Positions 45,266 through 53,951 of a stretch of DNA of 64,000 nucleotides are shown piece by piece; position 1 is the first letter of the stretch; each line of letters begins with the position of its first letter. Origin of the DNA: JANXQG01 sp963804375 (GTDB taxonomy: Bacteria; Planctomycetota; Planctomycetia; Pirellulales; Thermoguttaceae); the NCBI GenBank assembly GCA_963804375.1, contig CAWDQE010000014.1, forward strand, positions 310,001 to 374,000, in the 5' to 3' direction. The notes beneath the pieces were generated by a model. The model made no database searches, was not told where the DNA came from, and was given only the letters and a program-made list of their open reading frames with translations. The translations under genes were made by a program, and so were the position numbers.

Positions 45266-45879
45266 CGGTGGGCCAGCCGCAGTCCGAAGCCCCAAATCTT
45301 GCAAGGGGCTCGGACGCCCCCGGCAGCGGTTGTACTATGCTGGCCAACCTGATGCACAGCGGCGTCTTCAACATGCAATGCCGACCTCGGGGCCGTGCAA
45401 GTCGGGCAGGCCGACGTCGCCGACCGCCACAGTCTGGCGGTGGCCGCATCGCATCCGAAGCATTCGCGACTGCTTGCCCGCGGAGAGGCAGCGCCAACGA
45501 AGCCGGAACCGACGCAGCGGATGCGCGCCGCTTTCGAATCGCTCAACGATTTCAAGCCGAAGAACCTCGAAGAGTGGAACCAAAAGATCGCCCGTTGCGA
45601 AGCCTTTCTGGAGAAATATGGCAAGGACAAGGATGTGATACGGCCAGTCGCCACACTGAGGAGTGGTTGTCGAGCAGGCGGTGTATAGAGACGCCTATGT
45701 CGAGCCAACTGACACGAAAGACGCGCGTATCGACAGGGATGGAAGCGAGACTGCGCTTGGCGGCAGCGTGATGGGCTTATTTCCGGGCGGTTCCGCCGGT
45801 AATGGCAGGTTGGCACAAGAGATGCTCGTGATTTGCGTGCTGCTTCAGGCTAAAGAAGCAAACATAGAGAGATAGGCGT
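45266..45879. other. 614-bp gap with possible gene remnant
   Basis: Several overlapping short frames. Around 45510-45650 one frame reads MRAAFESLNDFKPKNLEEWN and FLEKYGKDKD, which looks like real protein sequence but is too short to name. The rest shows no recognisable signal. Confidence 0.45.
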
Positions 45880-46980
45880 ATGCAAATCCCCCCCGCCAAT
45901 CAAACAGCGGACCTTGGTCGGTACCCTTCGGTTAGGCCCAGAAAAAGCCCTTTCCATTGCACGCTCTCAGGTGGTTTTACGCTCGTCGAGCTCTTGGTCG
46001 TCATTGCTATCATCGGCATGCTCATCGGTTTGCTGCTGCCTGCCGTCAATAGTGCCCGCGAGGCAGGCCGGCGGATGCAGTGCCAGAACAATCTCAAACA
46101 ACTGGTGCTGGCTTGCCACACTTTCGAGAACGAAAGTAGGGTACTGCCGTTGCTGTACTCGTCGTCCACCCAGTTGGGCTGGATTACCCAGATACTCCCT
46201 TATCTTGAACTGCAAAGCCTCAGTAAACAGTACAACCGCGGACAACCCTGGTTCGACGCCAGCAACGCCGCTGCCGTCAGCCAAAGAATCAGCACCTTGG
46301 AGTGTCCTTCAAGTCCGGTCCCGCACATTTACACGGCCACCGACCCTGGCTTCGCGGGCCAGAGCGCAAGTCCCTTAACGACCTTCACGGTTGCGAGCAC
46401 CGATTATTTTGCAATTTGCGGCGCGTCGTCCACGACGACCGTGAAGGCGCCCAGCACGATTCCCCCTGGGTATTTTTATGTTTACCCCAACGCCCCTTCG
46501 AGCACGGATCTTTCCGGCGCGTTCGGGCCGCAGAGTACGACCCCCACTCCATACCAACTCGCCAAGATCACTGACGGGACCAGCAACACGGTCATGATCA
46601 GCGAGATGTCGGGGCGACCGTGGCTTTATCTCGCGGGCGGGCGGCAAGTTCCTGTAGCTAACTTTCCTTCTTATGTTTCCGCCAGTTCGGAGGATGTGAA
46701 TACCGATATGCCGTTGGATTACGGCTGGGGGGCTTGGGCTCATAACAACAACTTCAGTGTGGGAACGTGGAGTTCCGATGGGACCATGCAAGGGGGTCCC
46801 AACGCCATCAATTGCAGCAACTACCGCGGTGTTTTTAGCTTTCACAGCGCCGGGGCCTATGGAGGTTTCGCCGACGGCTCGGTCCGCCTGCTCGCCAGCG
46901 GGATGTCGCCCGCACTCTTCTTCGCCCTGGTCACAGCACGAGCCGGCGACATTACTCCGGAGGAATTCAGCACGTATTAA
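45880..46980 (+). CDS. DUF1559 pseudopilin-like protein
   Basis: A 366-residue planctomycete-type protein. A type IV pilin-like cleavage motif, GGFTLVELLVVIAIIGMLIGLLLPAV, begins near residue 31, followed by the conserved REAGRRMQCQNNLKQL. The C-terminal part has the DUF1559 end motif FSFHSAGAYGGFADGSVRLL (H-X9-DG). It is exported to the envelope by the pseudopilin pathway; the function is unknown. A small lipoprotein gene follows 2 bp after the stop, the usual partner in this phylum. Confidence 0.95.
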   Translation: MQIPPANQTADLGRYPSVRPRKSPFHCTLSGGFTLVELLVVIAIIGMLIGLLLPAVNSAREAGRRMQCQNNLKQLVLACHTFENESRVLPLLYSSSTQLGWITQILPYLELQSLSKQYNRGQPWFDASNAAAVSQRISTLECPSSPVPHIYTATDPGFAGQSASPLTTFTVASTDYFAICGASSTTTVKAPSTIPPGYFYVYPNAPSSTDLSGAFGPQSTTPTPYQLAKITDGTSNTVMISEMSGRPWLYLAGGRQVPVANFPSYVSASSEDVNTDMPLDYGWGAWAHNNNFSVGTWSSDGTMQGGPNAINCSNYRGVFSFHSAGAYGGFADGSVRLLASGMSPALFFALVTARAGDITPEEFSTY

Positions 46981-46982
46981 CC

Positions 46983-47414
46983 ATGAATCGTTGTTCGAGG
47001 TTCATCCTGCTGACGCTGGTGGGCGGCCTGACCCTTAGCCTTGCCGCATGCCGCCGAGGCGATCGAAGACCGGTGTATCCCGTAAGCGGCGAGGTTTTCT
47101 ACAAGGGGAAACCGGCCGAGGGAGCGCAGGTCACGTTTGTGCCGCGGGACGACAACGACCCGAAGCTGCCGCGGCCTGGCGCCCAGGTGAGGAAGAACGG
47201 CTCTTTCCGATTGAGCACATACGCTTCGTACGACGGCGCCCCGGCGGGCCGCTATGCCATCACGATCGTCTATCGTTCGTCGGCGCGAAAAGAGAACGAC
47301 GAAAACGTGGGCCCCGACCTGCTGCAGGGCCGATACGCCGACCCCAAGACCACGCCGCTGGCGGCTGAGGTGAAGAAAGAGACAAATGACCTAACGCCCT
47401 TTCAGATCGAATGA
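46983..47414 (+). CDS. Small lipoprotein with carboxypeptidase-regulatory-like fold
   Basis: A 143-residue protein. Signal peptide with lipobox-like LSLAAC near residue 22, then VYPVSGEVFYKGKPAEGAQVTFVPR, a CarboxypepD_reg-like beta-sandwich start common in planctomycete partners of DUF1559 proteins. It starts 2 bp after the DUF1559 stop, so translation is coupled. The biological role is unknown. Confidence 0.88.
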   Translation: MNRCSRFILLTLVGGLTLSLAACRRGDRRPVYPVSGEVFYKGKPAEGAQVTFVPRDDNDPKLPRPGAQVRKNGSFRLSTYASYDGAPAGRYAITIVYRSSARKENDENVGPDLLQGRYADPKTTPLAAEVKKETNDLTPFQIE

Positions 47415-47447
47415 ACATGGTTGCCCTATTCAGGAGAGGAGATTGAC

Positions 47448-48389
47448 ATGGTTGATCGTCATTTTTTGGAAACGATTGCGTGCATTGGCGTAGCTGCGGT
47501 GATTCTCGGCGGCGGCATTGTTTCGGCGGCTGACGCACCGGCTGCGCAACATGCCGGGCAGCGCGGGACGGCGGCCAGCGCGTCGGAGCCCTCCGAAGCG
47601 GCTGTTCTCTCGCCCAAGACGGTCGTTCGCGCTGATGTTCCCTACGGCAAGGACGAGAAACAGCGGCTCAACGTCTACGCGCCGCGCAGCGCCAAGGATG
47701 CGCCGATCATCCTATTCTTCCACCGCGGCGAGTGGACTACGGGCGACAAGAGCGAGGTAAGCTACAAGCCAAAGTTCCTCAACGAAAACGGGATTGTCTT
47801 TATCAGTGCCAATTACCGTCTAACGCCGGCGGTGACTCATCCCGCGCATATCAATGACGTTGCCGCTGCGGTCCGCTGGGCTTACGACCACGCCGCCGAC
47901 TTCGGTGGGTCGGCAAAGCGGATCGTCGTGATGGGCCATTCGGCAGGCTGCCACCTGGTGACCCTTCTGGCGCTCGATCCACGCTACCTGTCCGGCGTCG
48001 GGCTGCGTCCCAGCGATCTGCGGGGCGTGGTCGCCTGGAGCGGCGGCGCCTACGATCTGGTGGAAAAAGTTCACGCCGGCGGCATGTACGCCCATTGCAT
48101 CAGGCAGGCCTTTGGCGAAGCGGAAGCCGCCTGGCGCGAAGCATCGCCCACGACGCATGTCGGCGATGCAAAGCCTTTGCCGCCTTTCTTGTTTGTTTCC
48201 GTGGAAAAAGGCAATGCCTCGAACCTGGCCGCCGAGAGATTGGCGGGCCTGATCAAGGCGGCAAAGGGTCGGGCCGACACTCGCATTCTCCAAGACCGCG
48301 CCCACATGACGGCCAATAAACTCCTTGGCGCTCCGAACGACACCACGGGAGCTATCCTTCTCGATTTTGTTCGTGCGGTGACCCAGTAA
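47448..48389 (+). CDS. Secreted alpha/beta-hydrolase (carboxylesterase-like)
   Basis: A 313-residue protein. ATG 47448 follows the ribosome site GGAGAGGA. Signal peptide to about residue 26. Core motifs: PIILFFHRGEWTTGDKSEV (oxyanion loop in the place of the usual HGGGW), SANYRLTP, the nucleophile elbow MGHSAGCHLV, and the candidate His in DRAHMTAN near the end. It resembles BD-FAE/carboxylesterase family esterases that act on polysaccharide side chains. Probably in one operon with the two preceding genes. Confidence 0.85.
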   Translation: MVDRHFLETIACIGVAAVILGGGIVSAADAPAAQHAGQRGTAASASEPSEAAVLSPKTVVRADVPYGKDEKQRLNVYAPRSAKDAPIILFFHRGEWTTGDKSEVSYKPKFLNENGIVFISANYRLTPAVTHPAHINDVAAAVRWAYDHAADFGGSAKRIVVMGHSAGCHLVTLLALDPRYLSGVGLRPSDLRGVVAWSGGAYDLVEKVHAGGMYAHCIRQAFGEAEAAWREASPTTHVGDAKPLPPFLFVSVEKGNASNLAAERLAGLIKAAKGRADTRILQDRAHMTANKLLGAPNDTTGAILLDFVRAVTQ

Positions 48390-48831
48390 TGGCCGGCCCG
48401 GGGGAACGAATCCGCATAGGCGACGGTTCCGTGGAAGCGAGGACAGATGCCGCAAGTGCCAGCTATTTTGCCTGCCTTGCGAACCGTTCTCGGCGGTCCA
48501 TTCAATTCTGCGTGTCGCGTCGCAGACGCTTCTTATCTGAAGAGGCGTGTGAAACTCTGTGGATCGAGCCGACTCTTCCGCCGCGCGTTCATCGCTTGGT
48601 TCCGACTTCATACTCCATATTTCGCCAGCGCCGCTAACGCTCGAATCGCGATCGGACAGGGTTGGCTGCTGATTCTCCCAAATAGCCATAACTTTTCCAT
48701 TACTTCCCGTTAAACAAATAGTGTCTTATCGCGTCGTCGCGCACCGATGACCGACAAGACGCCGTTGAAGTGAGCCGCGGAGTGTCACTGGCGTTCAACC
48801 ACGCTTTCTCACAACCTCGGTCGGCCCGCTT

Positions 48832-49085
48832 GCCTGCGTCGGTCACCCCCACAAATGGCACTAGCTTAAGGAATGCGGCCGCAATGGGTCGTAGCTGCCT
48901 TGGCGTGCCACCACAAGCGGTTGTAGGCTGGCCGAACGCTTCACGCTTAAGCTAGTGCCATTCGTCACCCCCACCGCCGCAGGCAAGGGGCACAGCCGAC
49001 GGCAAAAAGCCAGGAAACCTCGGCTTTTTCTTGACCGGCCGGCAATTTGACTCCCGCCTGACTTTGCAGCCAAGGCAGCCAATTT
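48832..49085 (-). repeat. Composite repeat D+E, copy 2 (inverted), in a 924-bp gene-free gap
   Basis: D part 48832-48984: outer arms GCCTGCGTCGGTCACCC and its partner GCCGCAGGC with inner CTAGCTTAAG / CTTAAGCTAG palindromes. E part 48985-49085 carries the GTCAAGAAAAA hairpin on the minus strand. It is the inverted counterpart of 43360-43608, so the two bracket four genes. The rest of 48390-49313 shows only scattered short frames. Confidence 0.83.
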
Positions 49086-49313
49086 ATAGACTGCTCCGCC
49101 CAGTCGTACGCGCGGAAGACACATACGCCTTTGGGGGCATGGTCGGAATCTGGATCACAGCGATTTCAAAGCCTATCTATCCGCCGCACGGATCGCAACG
49201 CGCCCACCGGCAAGGTGATGCTGCCCGGCGGGGCCGCGGAAGTCGGATCGGCCGGAGTGCATGCCCATGCCCCAAGAGAAGATCCGGAGGGTGTCGATGG
49301 CAAAGGCTGATTC

Positions 49314-50585
49314 TCAATCCCGGATTGTCCATCGCGCTTGGCGAAGCACGGCATGCGGATAGTCCTTCGTGGACTCATACCACGCCGACAGCAGCGTGCC
49401 ATCGGCCAGTTCCACGGTCGAGGGATAACCCAAGTCCCACCTGATACCGTCACTTGAGATCACCAGCGGCTCGGACCAGGTGCGGCTCTGGTCCTTGCTC
49501 AGCCGGGCTGGATTGCCGAACGGCGGCCGGCGGTGGCCGTTGGTCTCCGTGCCGCCCACGTAGGCCAGATCCTTGGTCTTGTACTGCGAGAAGAGCCGCA
49601 CCATGCCGTTGGGCAGCGGCGACAGGCCCAGGTTCTCCATGGCCGAGAGCGTCTTCTCCTTGCCCTGCTCGTCCAGCAGCTTGACGTTCTTGAATCGGTA
49701 GAACTTGGTGAAGCCCTGGCCGCCGTCACGGTCGGTGAGCTTGTAGAGGCACTCCAGCGGCACGTCGGCCACCTTCAGGGCCACCAACCGCTTGGGTTCC
49801 TTGTCCTTGATGTCCTCGCGGCCTTCGATGGTAAAGAGGAAGTATTCGGAGAGGCCCTGCTTGATGACTTGCTTCGGTTGTTCCTTCTTCAATTCGTCAA
49901 GTTGCTCCATCGCATCTTTCATGGCACCTGCCAGTCCCATTCGGGAACTCGGCTTGCCGCCTGCACGTTTCCTGCTCATATTGGCCATTACGGCTGGATC
50001 TATTGTTGTTCCGGATTGCGGCTGCCCCGGTGCCGGTCTCCTGGCCAGATCGGCGATCTTCTCCACCACGTTGATCTTGCCGACGACCAACCGCGTCTGG
50101 GCGTTGTCGTAAAGTTCACCGGAGTCGTTGGTCACCCGCACGTAGCCCGTCACGTTGAGCTTTGTTTCGTCCTCGTTGGCGATGCCGACGTAGTCAGCGC
50201 TCCAGGTGATGCCCGAGGTGAAATACCGGATCTCGACGGGAATCTTGCCCGCCATCTGGCTCGTGATGTTCCATTGCAGGGCGTCGTTGCGGCCAGTTGG
50301 AAACGTCGTGTCCACCAGATCGACGTTGTCCTGATGGTCGAGAATCGTGAACTCGATGCTGGTCGGGTCGATCAGCGTGTTGGCCCAGGAGAACTGAATA
50401 CGGTTGACGCCCTCCTTGACCGTCAGCAGCCGGTGCTCCCGGACCACGGTGATGTCTTCCGAGTTGTAGATCGTGAGCTGGGTGCCCTCGCGGGTCGGCA
50501 GCGTGACAAGGTCCACGGCGGCCAGGGCCGGACAAGCCGACACCGCCACGAATATCACCATCGACCAAGATTCCACTTTTCGCAT
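49314..50585 (-). CDS. Chimeric gene: DUF4139-type protein joined to a sialidase C-terminus
   Basis: A 423-residue frame from ATG 50585. Signal peptide (to about residue 23), then DUF4139-like sequence (LVTLPTREGTQLTIYNSEDI, NRIQFSWANTLIDPTSIEF, PVEIRYFTSGITWSADYVGI) up to about residue 355. After GGTETN the style changes: FGNPARLSKDQSRTWSEPLVI, SSDGIRWDLGYPSTVELADG, LLSAWYESTKD and AVLRQARWTI are the end of a BNR-repeat sialidase. The two parts come from different families and are joined in one frame near 49525, so the gene arose by deletion fusion. Confidence 0.82.
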   Translation of the reverse strand: MRKVESWSMVIFVAVSACPALAAVDLVTLPTREGTQLTIYNSEDITVVREHRLLTVKEGVNRIQFSWANTLIDPTSIEFTILDHQDNVDLVDTTFPTGRNDALQWNITSQMAGKIPVEIRYFTSGITWSADYVGIANEDETKLNVTGYVRVTNDSGELYDNAQTRLVVGKINVVEKIADLARRPAPGQPQSGTTIDPAVMANMSRKRAGGKPSSRMGLAGAMKDAMEQLDELKKEQPKQVIKQGLSEYFLFTIEGREDIKDKEPKRLVALKVADVPLECLYKLTDRDGGQGFTKFYRFKNVKLLDEQGKEKTLSAMENLGLSPLPNGMVRLFSQYKTKDLAYVGGTETNGHRRPPFGNPARLSKDQSRTWSEPLVISSDGIRWDLGYPSTVELADGTLLSAWYESTKDYPHAVLRQARWTIRD

Positions 50586-50689
50586 GGAGGACGCCCTCAT
50601 TTCAGAACTTCATTCTACCTCGCCAACTGGCGTGCTGTATTGCCGGTTAGACGCTCGGTGACCTCAGACGGTTCCAGCCCAAAGCGGGC

Positions 50690-50870
50690 TAGACCGCCTT
50701 TCTATTCTGTCAAAGTGGGCAATATGCCCGCCAATCGCCCTGGGATCGCTCGTGGCGGCCTCTGGTGTGGCAGGCTCCAATGGCCGCCCAGGACCCCAAC
50801 CCCCCGCCGCCGCTTTCTTGGCGCTTCTTGGCGGGCTCTGAGCAGCCGTATCCGGTCAAGGCTACTCCCC
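50690..50870 (+). repeat. Repeat block F, copy 1
   Basis: About 180 bp similar to 55810-55990: shared runs include CTGGGATCGC, GGCGGCCTCT and CCGCTTTCTTGGCGCTTCTT at the same spacing. Copy 2 lies just before the excisionase gene, so this copy may mark an older recombination end. Confidence 0.7.
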
Positions 50871-51203
50871 AATGACCGTCAGGCTTGTGAAGACCTGCAC
50901 GATCCGTTTGACATCCTCGGACGCAACCCCAGCATCCTGGGCGATGCGTTCTTCAGCCATCCGGTCAATCAGGGTACTTGGATACTTCCGTTCAGCGTCT
51001 GTCATCGCGTCAATAATGCGTAGGAATCGCTGGGCCTTGGCAAACGCGCGAGGAGTCTTGCTCATGCCGTCCCTTGTAAACGTGACGCACAAGTGCCGCT
51101 TGTGCCAGCCGGTCGGATCAGCGAGCATGTGACGAAAATCGTCAAGGGTTTCCAGGAACTTAAATCCGTGTTTTTCCTTTGGTCCTTCGCTCCAAGGAAC
51201 TAC
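50862..51203 (-). CDS. Small protein with SRP54 M-domain-like C-terminus
   Basis: The last 60 residues (RFLRIIDAMTDAERKYPSTLID, EERIAQDAGVASEDVKRIVQVF) have the helix pattern of the SRP54/Ffh methionine-rich domain, although Met residues are few. The region before it (FKFLETLDDFRHMLADPTGW) is unknown. The start is not clear: the first ATG in frame is 51128, and the upstream gene ends at 51208. It might be a local nucleic-acid-binding protein. The family call is weak. Confidence 0.5.
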   Translation of the reverse strand, partial: VVPWSEGPKEKHGFKFLETLDDFRHMLADPTGWHKRHLCVTFTRDGMSKTPRAFAKAQRFLRIIDAMTDAERKYPSTLIDRMAEERIAQDAGVASEDVKRIVQVFTSLTVIGE

Positions 51204-51207
51204 CCCT

Positions 51208-51543
51208 TCATCGCCGACGTAATCGGCGCAGGATCGATATCCCCTCCGGCCCGATCCGCCACTCGGCGATTTCATAGATCTGGTAGTCCGCTGGATACTT
51301 CCCCTTGGGCACCTCCTTGCCTGCCCGTATGGCCTCCCCGACGAGCTTATCAAACTCCTTTCGTCTCGTTTCCCTCATAGCACTCGACAGTGGTTCTCGA
51401 AACCTTGTGCCGACGCGTCCGCGCTGCGTTAGATGAAGGTAGGCGTGGAGCGGGTTCTTGGTGCTTCCTAATGCAGGGTCATCCTCGCCGATGATGACCG
51501 TGCCATTCCGGCAGCCTCCCTTGAATTCGAATCGTACGATCAC
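51208..51543 (-). CDS. Unknown 111-residue protein
   Basis: The frame from ATG 51543 contains VRFEFKGGCRNGTVIIGEDD, THAYLH-type AYLHLTQRGRVGTRFREP and YQIYEIAEWRIGPEG. No family is recognised. It sits between a gene fragment (51592-51675) and the SRP54-like small gene, apparently one operon on the minus strand. Confidence 0.5.
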   Translation of the reverse strand: MIVRFEFKGGCRNGTVIIGEDDPALGSTKNPLHAYLHLTQRGRVGTRFREPLSSAMRETRRKEFDKLVGEAIRAGKEVPKGKYPADYQIYEIAEWRIGPEGISILRRLRRR

Positions 51544-51591
51544 GGCACCGGCCCTCCAATCTTCTTCGTCTACCTCGGCAGCTTCCGGGGG

Positions 51592-51675
51592 TTATAAGAT
51601 CGCCGCCATTTCCGCGAGACCCTCGACCGACAGGTTCCCATGCCATTGTACTTCGCCGTCGATGCTCGGCGTATA
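51592..51675 (-). pseudogene. C-terminal gene fragment upstream of the unknown pair
   Basis: About 26 codons ending at TAA 51592-51594 read SIDGEVQWHGNLSVEGLAEM in protein-like style. The upstream part is lost at the end of the alpha/beta-hydrolase gene. It is probably the last piece of a former first gene of the operon. Confidence 0.4.
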
Positions 51676-51687
51676 CCCGGCGGGATT

Positions 51688-52323
51688 TCACGGGATGGCA
51701 TCGCTGGCACTCGGTCTCGATTGGAAGCACTCCGCCAGGAACGGAAGCAGCTCCTCATGGAACTTAGCCGGATCGCTCATGTACGGCGCGTGGCTGCCGC
51801 CGAGGATGATGACCATCCGCCCCTTCGGAACGGAGCGCACCAGCAACTCGCCATCGGCCCGCGGGATGATCTGGTCGTTCTCGCCCCAGATGGCCAGCAC
51901 GGGAACCGTGATCCGCGCCAGACGATCCTGATAGGTCTTGATGCGGACAGGGGCGACGGCCACGAAACCGGCAATCCGCTGGGGATGCTCGGTAATCAGG
52001 GGGAAGGCAAACGTACCGCTCATGGACGCGGCCAGCAACACCGGGCGCTCGACCTTGAGTTGATCGAAAAGCCCTGCCAGCCAGGTTTCCGGCAACTGCT
52101 GGCTGGCCGGAGACTGCCCAAAGCCAGGCAAGTCGATGGCAAATGCCTGATACCCGGCCGACGCCAGGGCATCGAGCGTGCCGATCTGCTGCCAGGTTGC
52201 CGACGAGAAGCTCGCACCGTGGAGCAGGACGATGGGCTTGCCGTCCTTCGGGCCAGCTACGAGATAATGCACCTGATCGCCAGCGACCTTTGTCCGCTTC
52301 GACTCAATCTCCAAGTTGGCCAT
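51688..52323 (-). CDS. Alpha/beta-hydrolase
   Basis: A 211-residue protein starting MANLEIESKR at ATG 52323. Motifs: IVLLHGASFSSATWQQIG (oxyanion hole), IDLPGFGQSP, the nucleophile region LLAASMSGTFAFPL, WGENDQIIPRADGELL with the Asp, and GGSHAPYM with the His. There is no signal peptide. The nucleophile elbow is ASMSG rather than the usual G.S.G, so activity is not sure. Substrate unknown. Confidence 0.82.
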   Translation of the reverse strand: MANLEIESKRTKVAGDQVHYLVAGPKDGKPIVLLHGASFSSATWQQIGTLDALASAGYQAFAIDLPGFGQSPASQQLPETWLAGLFDQLKVERPVLLAASMSGTFAFPLITEHPQRIAGFVAVAPVRIKTYQDRLARITVPVLAIWGENDQIIPRADGELLVRSVPKGRMVIILGGSHAPYMSDPAKFHEELLPFLAECFQSRPSASDAIP

Positions 52324-52387
52324 GCACCTCGTCCCTTTCAAGCCGCTTGTATTCGCTGGACCGTCACCGTCATGGTTGGAGCGACGA

Positions 52388-53542
52388 TTACTTGGGGTTC
52401 ACCTTGAGGCTTGTCGGGTCGATGAAATCCAGCGGCAGGCCATGGAAGTAACGCAGAAGTATGGCGATGTTCTTATCGTTGCCCGTGAACGTGCCAACCG
52501 GCTTGCTGCGATAATCCGCGATGGGAAGAGGGAGGGAGTTCTCGCCCGGCTTGGCGAACCCGTAGATCCCCAGCTTGCGGAATTCGGGATTCTCCAAGAC
52601 CTTCTTCGCATCGTGCTGATCGCCCCAGCCCACCAGGCACTGCACCAGTTGCGCGTGGGGCCCCGCCATCTTCGCCACCGCCGCGATGCTGGCCGGGTCA
52701 GGATGCTCGTTCATCAGCCAGTCGATCTCCTGGAACATCTTGGAGTCGATGACAGCGGGATGCTTCAGATCGTTGCAACTCAGCCAGATGACGCAGTTGG
52801 GGTTCACCCGCTTGGCCGCCGCATGGATACGGGTCCAGCAGCGATCCAGGGCTCGGCGCTCATAGGCCAGCTTGTCGGACGGGCTCAGGCGATCCTCGCC
52901 TGGAAACGGCTGGCCCATCAGTTCCGCATACATCGTCTTCTCGCACTCCAACCACTGCTCGCGAGCGTTCTTTCCGGGGCTCATTGTTCGCTGCGAGGGG
53001 TTCCATACCCAGTCGATCATAAAGCCGTCCATGCCGGTGCGTTTGAGGGCATCCTCCATCGAGCCGCACAGGTAGTCCAGGTAGGCCGTGGTCAACGGGA
53101 TATGCGGCGCACTGGGCGTGCCGTAGCTGAGGTCGGGATGCTTCTGGCCCCAGAGCGTATTGGCACCCACGCAGTAGTATCCCATGACGCGCATGCCCTT
53201 GGCGTGGCCGAGCCGAACCACTTCGGTCAGAAAGTCATGCTTCAGGCCTGGCTGCGGAGGAATGACCCCGCCTTTGTACCAGGCGTAGCCGTTGCACGAC
53301 ACGGCGAAAGTCTGAATGACGTTCGCCCCAAGACCTTCATACCAGCGGACGTGATCCTCGGGCGAAGCGTCGGCCCAGACGCCCGGACCCGCGAAGCCGT
53401 TGATCCCTTTCGGTCCCCAGTTGAAGTCGATACAGAAGGCTTTGATGGCGGAAGGGGCGTTTTCGTCGGCGGCAGCGGCGAACCGGCCCGTTGCCAGGAG
53501 AACAACCGAAACGAACACCCCCAGAAGCATGCGATCTCTCAT
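52388..53542 (-). CDS. Secreted TIM-barrel glycosidase-like protein
   Basis: A 384-residue protein with signal peptide (residues 1-24). The rest reads like a hypothetical glycoside hydrolase: FCIDFNWGPKGINGFAGPG, GLGANVIQTFAVSCNGYAWY, KGMRVMGYYCVGANTLWGQKHP, DGFMIDWVWNPSQRT and VIWLSCNDLKHP, typical barrel strands with Asp at the DGFMIDW strand end as a candidate nucleophile. The family is uncertain (alpha-glucosidase-like or GHL type). It lies among other carbohydrate genes. Confidence 0.78.
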   Translation of the reverse strand: MRDRMLLGVFVSVVLLATGRFAAAADENAPSAIKAFCIDFNWGPKGINGFAGPGVWADASPEDHVRWYEGLGANVIQTFAVSCNGYAWYKGGVIPPQPGLKHDFLTEVVRLGHAKGMRVMGYYCVGANTLWGQKHPDLSYGTPSAPHIPLTTAYLDYLCGSMEDALKRTGMDGFMIDWVWNPSQRTMSPGKNAREQWLECEKTMYAELMGQPFPGEDRLSPSDKLAYERRALDRCWTRIHAAAKRVNPNCVIWLSCNDLKHPAVIDSKMFQEIDWLMNEHPDPASIAAVAKMAGPHAQLVQCLVGWGDQHDAKKVLENPEFRKLGIYGFAKPGENSLPLPIADYRSKPVGTFTGNDKNIAILLRYFHGLPLDFIDPTSLKVNPK

Positions 53543-53580
53543 TGCTCACGTCCTCGACAACACGGTTTCCAACGAGACAA

Positions 53581-53784
53581 TCATCCCATGCCCCCGCTGG
53601 CGCTTACTACCTTAGCCTCGCGCCGTTGGGCGACTTGTCGGGCGAAAACCCCGGCAATACGCTCGATCACTGGGCTCGGTTTTCCTGGCAGGACCAAGTG
53701 AATCGAACGCACTGGTTCGGCCAGGGCCGTCGTGCCAATGAAGATCATCAACAGAAATGACGATGCTGTCGGCGTTGATCGCAT
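53581..53784 (-). pseudogene. N-terminal fragment of a secreted protein
   Basis: 67 codons with a signal peptide (SSFLLMIFIGTTALAEP) and then SIHLVLPGKPSPVIERIAGV, a style typical of the start of DUF4838 or alpha-glucuronidase-like proteins. The frame then ends. It is probably the remainder of a deleted gene. Confidence 0.55.
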
Positions 53785-53805
53785 GGTTTGTCTGCTTTCC
53801 GTTGG

Positions 53806-53944
53806 TTACCAGTGGTTCCGTCGCACCCGCTCCGGCCGATATCGATCCTCGGTGGGGATCTGCTCGGCCGCGTAGCCCAGCACGGTCAGGCTGTGGGCGA
53901 TGACGTTCTTCGGCACACCGACGAGCTGCCGCAAGTCTGCCAAG
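53806..53944 (-). pseudogene. Nitroreductase, C-terminal fragment
   Basis: The frame read on the minus strand gives LRQLVGVPKNVIAHSLTVLG, YAAEQIPTEDRYRPERVRRN and HW before TAA 53806-53808. This is the FMN-domain end of the nitroreductase family. The rest of the gene is missing; the fragment begins at the sulfatase stop. Confidence 0.7.
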
Positions 53945-53951
53945 CAAAGGA

